Assembly: GCA_945865885.1 (NCBI GenBank)
Contig: CAMBEZ010000008.1
Location: forward strand, 1-64,000
Length of the DNA stretch: 64,000 nucleotides
Direction: 5' to 3'
Source of the DNA: Owenweeksia hongkongensis DSM 17368
Lineage (GTDB): Bacteria; Bacteroidota; Bacteroidia; Flavobacteriales; Schleiferiaceae
A program made the position numbers and the translations under genes. Under the pieces are notes generated by a model that was not told the origin of the DNA, made no database searches, and was given only the letters and a program-made list of their open reading frames with translations. Position 1 is the stretch's first letter. Every line of letters starts with the position of its first letter. Positions 17,236 through 25,668 of this stretch are shown here, piece by piece.

Positions 17236-18419
17236 GGGGCCGGAACTTCGCGCAAGGTGAGCCTAAAGGTGGTGCCGATTCCCGGCGCGGTGCGCAGGAC
17301 CACCAACCGCCCTCCGTGTTGTTCGTGCGAAATGCGCTGAGACAAAGACAGTCCCAAGCCCCAACCGCGGGCTTTGGTGGTGAATCCGGGCCGAAAAACG
17401 CTTTGCGCCACGGCCGGCGTCATTCCTTTGCCGGTGTCCGTTACGTCCAGATGAATTTCTTTACCCTGCCGGCGCACCGTAAACGTGAGCAAACCCTTGC
17501 CGTCCATGGCGTCGGTGGCGTTGCGTACCAAATTCTCCACAACCCATCCCAGCAGTACCGGCGACGCACGCACCCAGTAGGCGGAACCGTCGGGCACCCA
17601 ATGCACGTCCACGGCTGTCGGCAAACGCTTGGACCAGTACCCCAAAACCTCCGTCAGCCAGTGCTGCACGCAAAGCGGTTCCATGGGGCCGGTGGAACCC
17701 ATCTTGGAAAACCGATCCGCAATCACCTGCAAGCGCTCCACGTCCCGCTCCATCTCCGCCACGGTGGCGGGAGCGGTGTTTTCTTCCTTCAATAAGGTGA
17801 GCCAACCCAGCAATGCCGAAATGGGGGTGCCCAATTGGTGGGCGGTTTCTCGCGCCATGCCGGTCCAAACACGGTCTTGTTCCGCCCTGCGCGCCCGCGA
17901 AAAAGCCCAATAGGCCAGCACCACAAACAAGAACATGATGCCCAAAAGCACGCGGGGATAAATGCGCAATCGGTGCAGCACCACGCTCTCCAAGCGGTAT
18001 ACGTACTGGTATTGACCGGGAGCAATCTCTGCGGCAATGGGTTGGGCAAAACGCTTCATGGACTCCAACGTTCGTTCCAGGTCCTGCACGGTTTGGGACT
18101 GACGCTCGGTCAGGTTGCGGTACGCCATGATGCGCCCCTGACCGTCCACCAGCATCACCGGGATGCTCGTATTTCCCTCCAAAACGCGGTTTACAAACTG
18201 CAAGTCACCGGAAAATTCAGGATCCACCACGGCTGCAGTGGCGTCTGCCCACAACCCCACGCGGGACTCTTCGTCCGCCCGCAGCTGCGTCGCAAACCGC
18301 TCCGTGTAGCCCAAGGTCAATGCCGAAATGGCCACTGCACCCAGCAAAATAAGCCCCTTCCAATACTTCTTGGCGGAATAAGCGTCTTGCAGCTTGAAAA
18401 ATAATGCGTTTGTTGCCAA
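17232..18419 (-). CDS. Membrane sensor histidine kinase, no adjacent response regulator
   Basis: About 395 residues. Order: TM1 (GLILLGAVAISALTLGY), an extracytoplasmic sensor of about 120 residues, TM2 (LLGIMFLFVVLAYWAF), the phospho-acceptor box Ala-Arg-Glu-Thr-Ala-His-Gln-Leu-Gly-Thr-Pro-Ile-Ser, then the ATPase N box Glu-Asn-Leu-Val-Arg-Asn-Ala, G1 Asp-Thr-Gly-Lys-Gly-Met and G2 Gly-Trp-Gly-Leu-Gly-Leu. The signal is unknown. The start is uncertain: the longest frame begins at 18458, upstream of a -7-like TACCTTGC (18441-18448), so I prefer the TTG at 18419. It overlaps the HemW-like gene by 4 nt. Confidence 0.88.
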   Translation of the reverse strand: MATNALFFKLQDAYSAKKYWKGLILLGAVAISALTLGYTERFATQLRADEESRVGLWADATAAVVDPEFSGDLQFVNRVLEGNTSIPVMLVDGQGRIMAYRNLTERQSQTVQDLERTLESMKRFAQPIAAEIAPGQYQYVYRLESVVLHRLRIYPRVLLGIMFLFVVLAYWAFSRARRAEQDRVWTGMARETAHQLGTPISALLGWLTLLKEENTAPATVAEMERDVERLQVIADRFSKMGSTGPMEPLCVQHWLTEVLGYWSKRLPTAVDVHWVPDGSAYWVRASPVLLGWVVENLVRNATDAMDGKGLLTFTVRRQGKEIHLDVTDTGKGMTPAVAQSVFRPGFTTKARGWGLGLSLSQRISHEQHGGRLVVLRTAPGIGTTFRLTLREVPAP

Positions 18420-18490
18420 AAGTGGGCCGAAATTTGCTCGGCAAGGTACGCACAGCAAAAACCATTCCCTCCTATTTACGTTAAGCCCCC

Positions 18491-19723
18491 ATGCGCTCTC
18501 CCCTCTTCCTCCTGTTTCCTCTGGTCCTGTACGTACTGATTGATCTCTACGTATACCCCAGTTTTAAAGCCTTGGACTTGGGCCGATGGTCCCGCCGAGC
18601 GTGGTGGATTGTACACGGCCTCGTCTACGCCTACCTCCTATGGGGTTTCTTTTCGTACACCGCCACCAACGACACCAACGGCATGAAAAAGGGCGTGCAC
18701 GGCTTCATGATCCTCACCGTCTTGCTGTACATACCCAAATTCATACCGCTCTTCTTTGGCTTGTTGGAAGATTTGGTGCGCTACCCGGCCTCCCTGGCCA
18801 CCGGCACCGTGGCCGAGCGCAGAAAATTCCTGCACACCGTGGCGTGGAGCCTGGCGGCCGTTCCCTTTGCGGGCATTTTGCACGGCGTGCTGCGCGGGCG
18901 GTGGGCGTACCGAACGGTGGTGCAAAAAATGTACCTACCGGGCCTGGACGCCGCCTTTGAAGGCTACCGAATTGCCCAGATATCGGACATCCACAGCGGC
19001 TCCTTTACCGATCCGGACGAAGTACAAGCAGGAATCGACGAATTATTGGCCGCTCGTGCCGACGCCGTGGTATTCACCGGAGACTTGGTCAACAACACCG
19101 CCGACGAAATGGAGCCCTGGATGGACGCCTTTCGGGTCATCGCAGAAAAAACACCGGACGGCGTCTACTCCATCTTGGGCAACCACGACTACGGGGACTA
19201 TTGGCAATGGCCTTCAGAAGAGGTCAAGCGCGCCAATTTGGCCCGACTCAAGGCCACCCACGCCGCATTGGGCTGGCGCCTGCTTTTGAACGAAGCGTTG
19301 GTCCTCAAGCGCGGCACCGGTCAATTGGACTTGGTGGGCGTTGAAAACTGGGGGCTGCCTCCTTTTCCGCAGTACGGAAACTTGGAACGCGCGTTGGAAG
19401 GTCTGGACCCGCAGCAACCCAAAATTTTATTGAGCCACGACCCCTCTCACTTTGACGCCGTGGTGAAAAAGCACCCCGCCAACATTGGACTCACCCTCAG
19501 CGGACACACCCACGGAATGCAGTTTGGCATTGAAATTCCGGGCTGGATTCAGTGGAGCCCCGTGAAGTGGAAGTACCCCAAATGGGCCGGCCTCTACCGG
19601 GACAACGCCAGCGGCAAGACCCTGTACGTCAACCGCGGGTTTGGTTACTTGGCGTTCCCCGGCCGCGTGGGCATCTGGCCGGAAATCACGGTGTTGGAGT
19701 TGACCGCCAAACCGCTATCTTAG
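18491..19723 (+). CDS. Membrane-anchored metallophosphoesterase (YkuE-like)
   Basis: 410 residues. The first 145 carry three or four hydrophobic helices; the rest is a calcineurin-fold domain with Ser-Asp-Ile-His-Ser-Gly, Thr-Gly-Asp-Leu-Val-Asn, Gly-Asn-His-Asp-Tyr-Gly, Ser-His-Asp-Pro and Ser-Gly-His-Thr-His-Gly, so every metal ligand is present. Members include YkuE and UDP-diacylglucosamine pyrophosphatase LpxG; the substrate here is not determinable. It is divergent from the kinase gene, with only about 70 bp between the chosen starts. Confidence 0.85.
   Translation: MRSPLFLLFPLVLYVLIDLYVYPSFKALDLGRWSRRAWWIVHGLVYAYLLWGFFSYTATNDTNGMKKGVHGFMILTVLLYIPKFIPLFFGLLEDLVRYPASLATGTVAERRKFLHTVAWSLAAVPFAGILHGVLRGRWAYRTVVQKMYLPGLDAAFEGYRIAQISDIHSGSFTDPDEVQAGIDELLAARADAVVFTGDLVNNTADEMEPWMDAFRVIAEKTPDGVYSILGNHDYGDYWQWPSEEVKRANLARLKATHAALGWRLLLNEALVLKRGTGQLDLVGVENWGLPPFPQYGNLERALEGLDPQQPKILLSHDPSHFDAVVKKHPANIGLTLSGHTHGMQFGIEIPGWIQWSPVKWKYPKWAGLYRDNASGKTLYVNRGFGYLAFPGRVGIWPEITVLELTAKPLS
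19694..19723 (+). promoter_or_regulatory. Promoter of lipoprotein 1, inside the phosphoesterase C-terminus
   Basis: TTG (19694-19696), 19-bp spacer, TATCTTAG (19716-19723). The -7 box ends 5 nt before the ATG, predicting a leaderless mRNA. Confidence 0.5.
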
Positions 19724-19727
19724 TCCC

Positions 19728-20234
19728 ATGGTACGTAAACTATTCTTAGCTGTAGCAGTGCTGGGCGCACTGACCAGCTGCAAAAAACCCACTCTAGCGG
19801 ACAAACTGGAAGGCACTTGGCAAGTCAACGACATCTCTGCAAACGGCACAATTACCGTTGGCGGTCAAACGTTGCCCGTGGTGGCGGACGACAAGACCAT
19901 TGATCCCACTTCCGTGTTCACTTTGGTGAACGCCACCAAGAACACCCCCAGCGTCATCAACTACAACTTCAACGCCACGATGTCCGTCAACGCCATCACG
20001 CAGGTGATTGACTTTCCTTTTTCCAACAGCGGCTCCGGCAGTTGGTTGGTGAAGGAAGGCGAGGCCACGGTATTGGACTCCGTCATCGTTACTGCAGCCG
20101 ACGGCACCACCACGCGCTACGCTGTTTTGCTGTTGAACGAGAGCCTGGTGCGTTTGCGCACACGCCAGATCATTGATTTTCAAGGCCAAGGGGTGAACGC
20201 GCAAATTGAGTTTGGATTCATCCGTCAAGAGTAA
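19728..20234 (+). CDS. Lipocalin-like lipoprotein 1 of a tandem pair
   Basis: 168 residues. The signal peptide ends in a lipobox Leu-Thr-Ser-Cys (Cys18), so the mature protein should be lipid-anchored. After a Lys-Lys-Pro linker comes Asp-Lys-Leu-Glu-Gly-Thr-Trp, the usual entry to small lipocalin-like beta-barrels of Bacteroidota. It aligns along its length with the next gene (Lys-Pro-Thr-Leu near the Cys, Asp-Lys-Thr-Ile-Asp-Pro-Thr-Ser-Val mid-protein). Function unknown. A strong terminator at 20255 separates the two copies. Confidence 0.75.
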   Translation: MVRKLFLAVAVLGALTSCKKPTLADKLEGTWQVNDISANGTITVGGQTLPVVADDKTIDPTSVFTLVNATKNTPSVINYNFNATMSVNAITQVIDFPFSNSGSGSWLVKEGEATVLDSVIVTAADGTTTRYAVLLLNESLVRLRTRQIIDFQGQGVNAQIEFGFIRQE

Positions 20235-20254
20235 ACTTTTGTTTCATAGAATGC

Positions 20255-20284
20255 AAAAGCCCCGCCTGCAGCGGGGCTTTTTTT
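20255..20284 (+). terminator. Rho-independent terminator after lipoprotein 1
   Basis: AAAAGCCCCGC / GCGGGGCTTTTTTT with a 5-nt loop. Confidence 0.9.
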
Positions 20285-20395
20285 GTTCGGGCACTGCCGG
20301 TTGCACGCCACCAGCCGGGGTTGCATTTTGCCGTAAATAGTCCGCCTATCTTGGTTAATTCTGCAAACGATCGCGGGAACTGGCGCAATTTTTGC

Positions 20396-20403
20396 GAACT
20401 TTG
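20396..20403 (+). promoter_or_regulatory. Probable -7 element of lipoprotein 2
   Basis: GAACTTTG ends 6 nt before the ATG; one mismatch to TAnnTTTG. A second candidate, TATCTTGG, is at 20347-20354 and would give a leader of about 50 nt. Confidence 0.4.
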
Positions 20404-20408
20404 AAGCT

Positions 20409-20918
20409 ATGAAGAAAAACATGATGACCGTTGCGATCGCCCTGGTGGGGTTGGGCGCAACCTTGACCTCCTGCTCCAAGCCCAGCTTGGAAGAGCAACT
20501 GGCCGGTTCCTACAGCGTAACCAACTACGACCAAAACGCCACGGTAAGCGGTATCAACTTGACCATCACGGACCAGTTGATTGATCCTGCTACCGTCATC
20601 AACATGCCTTTGGGCGAGGAGGGAATGACCAATCCACTGTCTGGTGTTTTGAAAATAGACATCCGCATTTTGGCGGCCCCCTTCATTGACGAAACCGACG
20701 TGATCGATGAAACACTGACCGGCACCTGGATGGCGAAAAAGGCCGGCGACACCGGTTTGGACTCCTTGATTTGGACGGACACCGACGGCTTGAAGACCCG
20801 TTTTGGCATCCAATCTTGGGACAAGACCACCTTGGTATTGAAAGGCACGTTGACGGAAGTAGATCCGGACTTGGGTCCCGTGACGCTGAACCAAGACGTT
20901 ACTTTGGTGAAGAAGTAA
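20409..20918 (+). CDS. Lipocalin-like lipoprotein 2 of a tandem pair
   Basis: 169 residues with the same lipobox Leu-Thr-Ser-Cys (Cys22) and the same plan as the previous gene: Lys-Pro-Ser-Leu-Glu-Glu-Gln-Leu-Ala-Gly-Ser-Tyr after the Cys, Asp-Gln-Leu-Ile-Asp-Pro-Ala-Thr-Val mid-protein, and a beta-rich C-terminus. The Gly-Thr-Trp of copy 1 is Gly-Ser-Tyr here, so the pair has diverged substantially. Probably an outer-membrane or periplasm-facing lipoprotein of unknown role with its own promoter and terminator. Confidence 0.75.
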   Translation: MKKNMMTVAIALVGLGATLTSCSKPSLEEQLAGSYSVTNYDQNATVSGINLTITDQLIDPATVINMPLGEEGMTNPLSGVLKIDIRILAAPFIDETDVIDETLTGTWMAKKAGDTGLDSLIWTDTDGLKTRFGIQSWDKTTLVLKGTLTEVDPDLGPVTLNQDVTLVKK

Positions 20919-20942
20919 TTCAAACGTGCTTAGCACGATGAA

Positions 20943-20974
20943 GGGGCCGTCTCGTTGTGAGACGGCCTTTTTTT
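20943..20974 (+). terminator. Rho-independent terminator after lipoprotein 2
   Basis: GGCCGTCTC / GAGACGGCC with a GTTGT loop and a T7 run. Confidence 0.9.
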
Positions 20975-21034
20975 GTGCCCTGGCTTGGCGTTGCACTGTC
21001 TCTGCGCCGGCGGTCTCTTGTTCCCGTCGGACTC

Positions 21035-21068
21035 AAAAAAAAGGGCCGCTATCCAAAGGAAGCGGCCC
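21035..21068 (-). terminator. Rho-independent terminator of the trhO-hmgA-hppD operon
   Basis: On the minus strand GGGCCGCT / AGCGGCCC followed by T8, 34 nt past the hppD stop. Convergent with the lipoprotein 2 terminator. Confidence 0.85.
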
Positions 21069-21101
21069 CGTCGTTTCAAGGGTCAGAGAAACGTGTGCGG
21101 T

Positions 21102-22193
21102 TTAGAGCGTGCCGCGCAGAGCTTGCTCGCGCTCGATGGATTCAAACAAGGCCTTGAAGTTGCCTTTGCCAAAGCTCTTGGCGCCGCGTCGCTGGATGAT
21201 TTCAAAAAATACCGTGGGGCGATCCATGATGGGCTTGGTGAACAACTGCAGTAAGTAGCCGTCTTCGTCCCGGTCAATCAAAATGCCCAGGCGCTGAAGC
21301 GGCTCCAGATCTTCTTCGATGGGACCCACGCGCTCCAAAATGTCTTGGTAGTACGTATTGGGGACGTACAGGAATTCCACGCCGCGCTCCTTGAGGGCCG
21401 TGACGGTTTCCACAATGTTGTCTGTGGCTACGGCAATGTGCTGAACACCGGAACCGCGGTAGAAGTTGATGTACTCCTCAATCTGGGATTTTTTCTTGCC
21501 TTCGGCGGGCTCGTTGATGGGGAATTTCACGCGGCCGTTGCCGTTGCTCATGACCTTGGACATGAGGGCGGTATAGTCCGTGGAGATGTCCTTATCGTCG
21601 AAGGAGATGAGCTGGGTGAAGCCCATGACACGTGCATAGAAGTCTGCCCATTTGTTCATTTCGCCCCAGTTCACGTTGCCCACCATGTGGTCAATGAATT
21701 TTAGGCCCACGGGGGCGGGCTGGTGCTCGCGGTTCAAGGGCTTGTAGCCGGGAAGGAATGCGCCGCGGTAGTTGTTGCGCTCCACAAACACGTGCACGGT
21801 GTCTCCGTAGGTCTTGATGCCGCTGAGGACCGCGGTGCCGTGCTCGTCGGAGATTTCGTAGGGTTCAAAGGCACTTTCGGCACCGCGCTGGGTGGTCTCT
21901 TCCCAGCTCTTGCGGGCGTCGTCTACCCAGAGGGCGATGTTCTTTACGCCGTCGCCGTGCTGACGCAGGTGGTCGTGCAGGGGGGATTCGGGGATCAAGG
22001 GGGACGTGATCACGAGGACGATCTTGTCTTGACGCAGCACGTAGGAGGTGCGGTCTTGAACGCCGGTCTCCAATCCAGCGTAGGCCAGGTCTTGGAAGCC
22101 GAAGGCCGTTTTGTAGTAGTGCGCAACTTGCTTGGCATTGCCCACGATGAATTCAACGTGGTCCGTGCCGTTCAGGGGGAGGAAATCTTCCAT
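21102..22193 (-). CDS. hppD: 4-hydroxyphenylpyruvate dioxygenase
   Basis: 363 residues with two vicinal-oxygen-chelate repeats. Metal-ligand regions are visible at Phe-Ile-Asp-His-Met-Val-Gly (first His) and Ser-Gly-Val-Gln-His-Ile-Ala (second His), and Phe-Phe-Glu-Ile-Ile-Gln-Arg near the C-terminus holds the Glu ligand. It converts 4-hydroxyphenylpyruvate to homogentisate in tyrosine breakdown. It follows hmgA by 20 nt, which carries out the next step. Confidence 0.96.
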   Translation of the reverse strand: MEDFLPLNGTDHVEFIVGNAKQVAHYYKTAFGFQDLAYAGLETGVQDRTSYVLRQDKIVLVITSPLIPESPLHDHLRQHGDGVKNIALWVDDARKSWEETTQRGAESAFEPYEISDEHGTAVLSGIKTYGDTVHVFVERNNYRGAFLPGYKPLNREHQPAPVGLKFIDHMVGNVNWGEMNKWADFYARVMGFTQLISFDDKDISTDYTALMSKVMSNGNGRVKFPINEPAEGKKKSQIEEYINFYRGSGVQHIAVATDNIVETVTALKERGVEFLYVPNTYYQDILERVGPIEEDLEPLQRLGILIDRDEDGYLLQLFTKPIMDRPTVFFEIIQRRGAKSFGKGNFKALFESIEREQALRGTL

Positions 22194-22213
22194 TTGGAGG
22201 GGCAGCTTGGGGT

Positions 22214-23371
22214 TTATTCTTTCCAGGAAAGGTAGTATTCGGGGTCTTGGAGGTGCAGCGCCTGAGGCGTCAGCCAGAGGGGCTTAAAGGTATCGATCAT
22301 GACGGCCAATTCCAGGGTCTCTTTTTGCCCGATGGAGCGCTCGTAGGCACCGGGGTGCGGGCCGTGCGGAATGCCGCCGGGGTGCAGGCTGAAGAATCCT
22401 TTTTCCACGTGGTTCCGGCTCATGAAATCGCCGTCGACGTAGTACAAAACTTCGTCGGAGTCGATGTTGGAGTGGTTGTAGGGCGCGGGGATGGACTTGG
22501 GGTGGTAGTCGTACAGGCGTGGGGCGAAGGTGCAGATGACGAAATTGTGTCCTTCAAACGTTTGGTGCACGGGCGGCGGCTGATGAATGCGGCCGGTGAT
22601 GGGTTCAAAGTCGTGCGCAGAAAAGGCGTACGGGTAGTTGTAGCCGTCCCAACCCACCACGTCGAACGGATGGGTTTCGTAGACGGCGGTGTGCAGGACG
22701 CCTTGCTTCTTGATTTTGAGTACGAACTCGCCCACTTCGTCGTGGGTCTCCAGGTTTTGGGGCTTGCGGATGTCCCGCTCGCAGTAGGGGCTGTGCTCCA
22801 GGAGCTGGCCAAATTCGTTGCGGTAGCGCTTGGGCGTAACCACGGGGCTGTGGCTCTCCGTGATCATCAAACGGTTGTCTTCGGTGTCGAAGTCGATCTG
22901 GTAAATCATGCCGCGCGGCACCACCAAGTAATCGCCGTAGGAAAAGGTGAGGTTGCCCAGGAAGGTGCGCAGGGTGCCGGTGCCTTTGTGGACGAAGATG
23001 ACCTCGTCCGAATCGGCGTTTTTGTAGAAATAGGAGCGCAGGGACTGGCGCGGGGCAGCCGCGGCGATGATGAGGTCGTGGTTGAAGAGCAAGGGCACGC
23101 GGGCCTCCAGGTAATCGTTGGCGGGGGCGACGTCCCATCCGCGGAGCATGCGGCTTTGGATGGATTTCTCTACGGCCAGTTGCGGCGCCACGTTGACGGG
23201 CTCGCCCAGGGCCGCAACGCGGGTGGGACGGTGGACGTGGTAGAGCAAGGAGCTCATGCCGTGAAAACCTTCGGTTCCAAACAATTGCTCGTAGTAGATG
23301 CCGCCGTTGGGCTTCTCAGAAATCGTGTGTCTTTTGGGCGGGATGTTTCCCAGGGAGTGGTAGATGGGCAT
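22214..23371 (-). CDS. hmgA: Homogentisate 1,2-dioxygenase
   Basis: 385 residues in the corrected frame starting MPIYHSLG. Family signs are HGTGTL-like cupin strands (Phe-Val-His-Lys-Gly-Thr-Gly-Thr-Leu), Asp-Ser-Asp-Glu-Val, His-Pro-Gly-Gly-Ile-Pro-His-Gly-Pro-His-Pro and a Glu ligand region. It opens the homogentisate ring to maleylacetoacetate. The start at 23371 is 11 nt after trhO; the longer frame has no support. Maleylacetoacetate isomerase and fumarylacetoacetase are not in the window. Confidence 0.94.
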   Translation of the reverse strand: MPIYHSLGNIPPKRHTISEKPNGGIYYEQLFGTEGFHGMSSLLYHVHRPTRVAALGEPVNVAPQLAVEKSIQSRMLRGWDVAPANDYLEARVPLLFNHDLIIAAAAPRQSLRSYFYKNADSDEVIFVHKGTGTLRTFLGNLTFSYGDYLVVPRGMIYQIDFDTEDNRLMITESHSPVVTPKRYRNEFGQLLEHSPYCERDIRKPQNLETHDEVGEFVLKIKKQGVLHTAVYETHPFDVVGWDGYNYPYAFSAHDFEPITGRIHQPPPVHQTFEGHNFVICTFAPRLYDYHPKSIPAPYNHSNIDSDEVLYYVDGDFMSRNHVEKGFFSLHPGGIPHGPHPGAYERSIGQKETLELAVMIDTFKPLWLTPQALHLQDPEYYLSWKE

Positions 23372-23382
23372 GGTGTTCGGTT

Positions 23383-24438
23383 TTAAATCGCTGCAGGACG
23401 TGAGCGGTGAAAGCGTTTGGCTTTTCCGGCGTTGGCTTGGGCCTGAGCGCGTTGGGCTTCTTCGCGTTGATCTTCCGGCAGGTGGAGGATGGATTGGCAC
23501 TTCGGCGAGCAGGTTCCTTCGTGGGCGTCGGCGCAGGCCGGGCACTGGAGGAACAGAAGGTTGCAGGCCGTGTTTTGGCAGTTGGTGTGGCGGTCCGACG
23601 GTCCTCCGCACTGGTGGCAATGGGAAATTACTTCGCCGGAAATGGACTCGCCCAGGCGGTCGTCGAACACAAAATTTTTGCCGTGGAATTTGTTGGGCAG
23701 GCCTTGTTCCTGAATCTGTCGGGCGTAATCAATGATGCCGCCGTGCAACTGGTTGACGTTTTTGAAGCCGTGGTGCTTCAGGAAACTGGAGGTCTTTTCG
23801 CAGCGGATGCCGCCGGTGCAGTAGAGCAAAACCGGGGCTTCTTCCTGGCCTTGGAGCAGATCCAGCACCTCCGGGAGCTCCTCGCGGAAGGTTTCTGCCT
23901 GCGGGGTAAGGGCTCCTTCAAACCGACCGATCTCGCTTTCGTAGTGGTTGCGGATGTCCACCACCACCGCATTGGGATGCTCCATGAGCTCGTTCCACTC
24001 GGCGGCGGTGACGTGGCGGCCGACGTCCGTGACGTCGTAGGTGCCCAAGGGAAGGCCGTCGGCCAGAATGTGGGGACGGGTTTTAACCTGCAGCTTGAGG
24101 AAGCTTTTGCCGTCGTCTTCCACGGCGATTTTGAGGGGCACGCCCGCGAATTCCGGCCAGGCGTTCAGTTCTTCCACGAAGCGGTCCCAGTGGTGTGCCG
24201 GAACGTTCATTTGGGCGTTGATGCCTTCGTGCGCTACGTAGATTCGGCCCAAACACTGCAGCGCATCCCATTGGGCGTACAAGCGGTCCCGAACCTCGGC
24301 AGGCTCGTTCAGGTAGACGTAGCGGTAAAAGCTGAAGGTGCGTCGGGCAAAGGGCTCCGCATCAAGCCGTGCCTGCAGGGTTTCGCGGTTGTATTTGTTG
24401 GCCAAATGCCTTCCGGACTGTGGGAAATTTTCCACCAT
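23383..24438 (-). CDS. trhO: tRNA uridine(34) hydroxylase, rhodanese family
   Basis: 351 residues: an N-terminal acylphosphatase-like domain, a rhodanese domain with catalytic Cys207 in Tyr-Cys-Thr-Gly-Gly-Ile-Arg-Cys, and a C-terminal Cys-rich domain (Cys-His-Gln-Cys...Cys-Gln-Asn-Thr-Ala-Cys...Cys-Pro-Ala-Cys) that may bind metal. TrhO makes 5-hydroxyuridine at the tRNA wobble position. The first ATG (24456) encodes MQYLCT, but that DNA contains the -7 element TACCTTTG; the start is therefore the ATG at 24438, 5 nt past the element. Confidence 0.92.
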   Translation of the reverse strand: MVENFPQSGRHLANKYNRETLQARLDAEPFARRTFSFYRYVYLNEPAEVRDRLYAQWDALQCLGRIYVAHEGINAQMNVPAHHWDRFVEELNAWPEFAGVPLKIAVEDDGKSFLKLQVKTRPHILADGLPLGTYDVTDVGRHVTAAEWNELMEHPNAVVVDIRNHYESEIGRFEGALTPQAETFREELPEVLDLLQGQEEAPVLLYCTGGIRCEKTSSFLKHHGFKNVNQLHGGIIDYARQIQEQGLPNKFHGKNFVFDDRLGESISGEVISHCHQCGGPSDRHTNCQNTACNLLFLQCPACADAHEGTCSPKCQSILHLPEDQREEAQRAQAQANAGKAKRFHRSRPAAI

Positions 24439-24442
24439 TGTA

Positions 24443-24450
24443 CAAAGGTA
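24443..24450 (-). promoter_or_regulatory. -7 promoter element of trhO-hmgA-hppD
   Basis: Exact TACCTTTG on the minus strand, 5 nt before the trhO ATG. Predicts a leaderless mRNA. Confidence 0.7.
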
Positions 24451-24546
24451 CTGCATTCAATTTGAGGAAAATTTGACTTTTGTCAGGTTGCGAAGTGGGG
24501 ACAGGATTCTCGCGGTTTGAGGCGCTCGCCAACCTTCGGGGTGCCG

Positions 24547-24554
24547 TACCTTTG
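24547..24554 (+). promoter_or_regulatory. -7 promoter element of the DAHP synthase operon
   Basis: Exact TACCTTTG ending 5 nt before the ATG at 24559. Predicts a leaderless mRNA and excludes the earlier in-frame start at 24517. Confidence 0.7.
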
Positions 24555-24558
24555 GTTC

Positions 24559-25668
24559 ATGAAAGCATTGCCCTGGAAATCCAAACCCGGCCAACCCTTG
24601 GTGGTGGCCGGTCCGTGCAGCGCAGAGAGCGAAAGCCAAGTGGTGGAAACGGCCCTTGCCTTGGCGGCCTCCGGCCGCGTGGTAGCCTTCCGAGCCGGGG
24701 TTTGGAAGCCGCGATCGCGTCCGGGTTCTTTTGAAGGAATTGGCATCAGCGCCTTGCCGTGGTTGGTGGCGGCTCGGGAAGCTTCCGGCTTGCCGGTCAT
24801 GACGGAAGTGGCCAACGCCCAACACGTGGAGGCCTGTTTGAAGGCCGGATTGGACGCCCTTTGGATTGGTGCCCGCACCACGGTCAATCCTTTTTACGTG
24901 CAGGAAATAGCCGAAGCATTGCGCGGCGTGAACATTCCGGTTTGGGTCAAAAACCCCATTCATTCGGATTTGGGGCTGTGGATTGGCGCGCTGGAACGCT
25001 TGGACGCGGTGGGCATTGGATCCGTGGCGGCCGTGCACCGCGGATTTTACGCAGACCGCCCGGAACCGTTCCGAAACGAACCCAAATGGGAGTTGAGTTT
25101 TGCTTTGCGCTCCCGGGTGCCGGACGTTCCCATTGTCTGCGACCCCAGCCACATTGCGGGCAAGCGGTCCCTGGTGGAACAAGTGGCGCGAACCGCCCTG
25201 GATCTGCAGCTGGACGGCTTGATGGTGGAATCGCACACCAACCCAGACAAGGCCTTGAGCGACGCTGCGCAGCAGTTGACCCCGGACGCCCTGAATGCCC
25301 TTTTGGAGGGATTGGACGTGCGCCGCGGAACGCCGGAAGACGCCGAAGCCCTTCGCGTACTCTCCGAATTGCGGTCTACCCTAGATGGTTTGGACAGCGA
25401 ATTGGTGCACCTATTGCAAGCGCGCATGGATTTAGTGGCCGCCATCGGTCATTTGAAGGCCAAGCACGGCATGACCGTGTTCCAATTGGACCGTTTTCGG
25501 CACATTTTCCAGGCACGCGGCGAAGAAGCGGCGGCCCTGGGGGTTCACCCGTCGTTGATCGACGAGCTGTTTCAAGTAGTGCACAAGTACTCCGTCCAAA
25601 AACAAATTGAAGTGCGCCATCAGGCACCCCTTTGGGGCGATGCCGCGCTGCCAGCCGCTAAGCAATGA
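24559..25668 (+). CDS. Bifunctional DAHP synthase / chorismate mutase
   Basis: 369 residues. The N-terminal two thirds is a KDO8P-type DAHP synthase barrel: Val-Ala-Gly-Pro-Cys-Ser-Ala-Glu, Phe-Arg-Ala-Gly-Val-Trp-Lys-Pro-Arg, Ile-Gly-Ala-Arg and Cys-Asp-Pro-Ser-His-Ile-Ala-Gly. The last 95 residues form a helical AroQ-type chorismate mutase domain (Leu-Arg-Ser-Thr-Leu-Asp-Gly-Leu-Asp, then Arg-Met-Asp-Leu-Val...Ile-Gly-His-Leu-Lys). This fusion order is characteristic of Bacteroidota. It begins the shikimate pathway and also makes prephenate, giving a point for feedback control. The stop overlaps the recJ start (ATGA). Confidence 0.93.
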   Translation: MKALPWKSKPGQPLVVAGPCSAESESQVVETALALAASGRVVAFRAGVWKPRSRPGSFEGIGISALPWLVAAREASGLPVMTEVANAQHVEACLKAGLDALWIGARTTVNPFYVQEIAEALRGVNIPVWVKNPIHSDLGLWIGALERLDAVGIGSVAAVHRGFYADRPEPFRNEPKWELSFALRSRVPDVPIVCDPSHIAGKRSLVEQVARTALDLQLDGLMVESHTNPDKALSDAAQQLTPDALNALLEGLDVRRGTPEDAEALRVLSELRSTLDGLDSELVHLLQARMDLVAAIGHLKAKHGMTVFQLDRFRHIFQARGEEAAALGVHPSLIDELFQVVHKYSVQKQIEVRHQAPLWGDAALPAAKQ

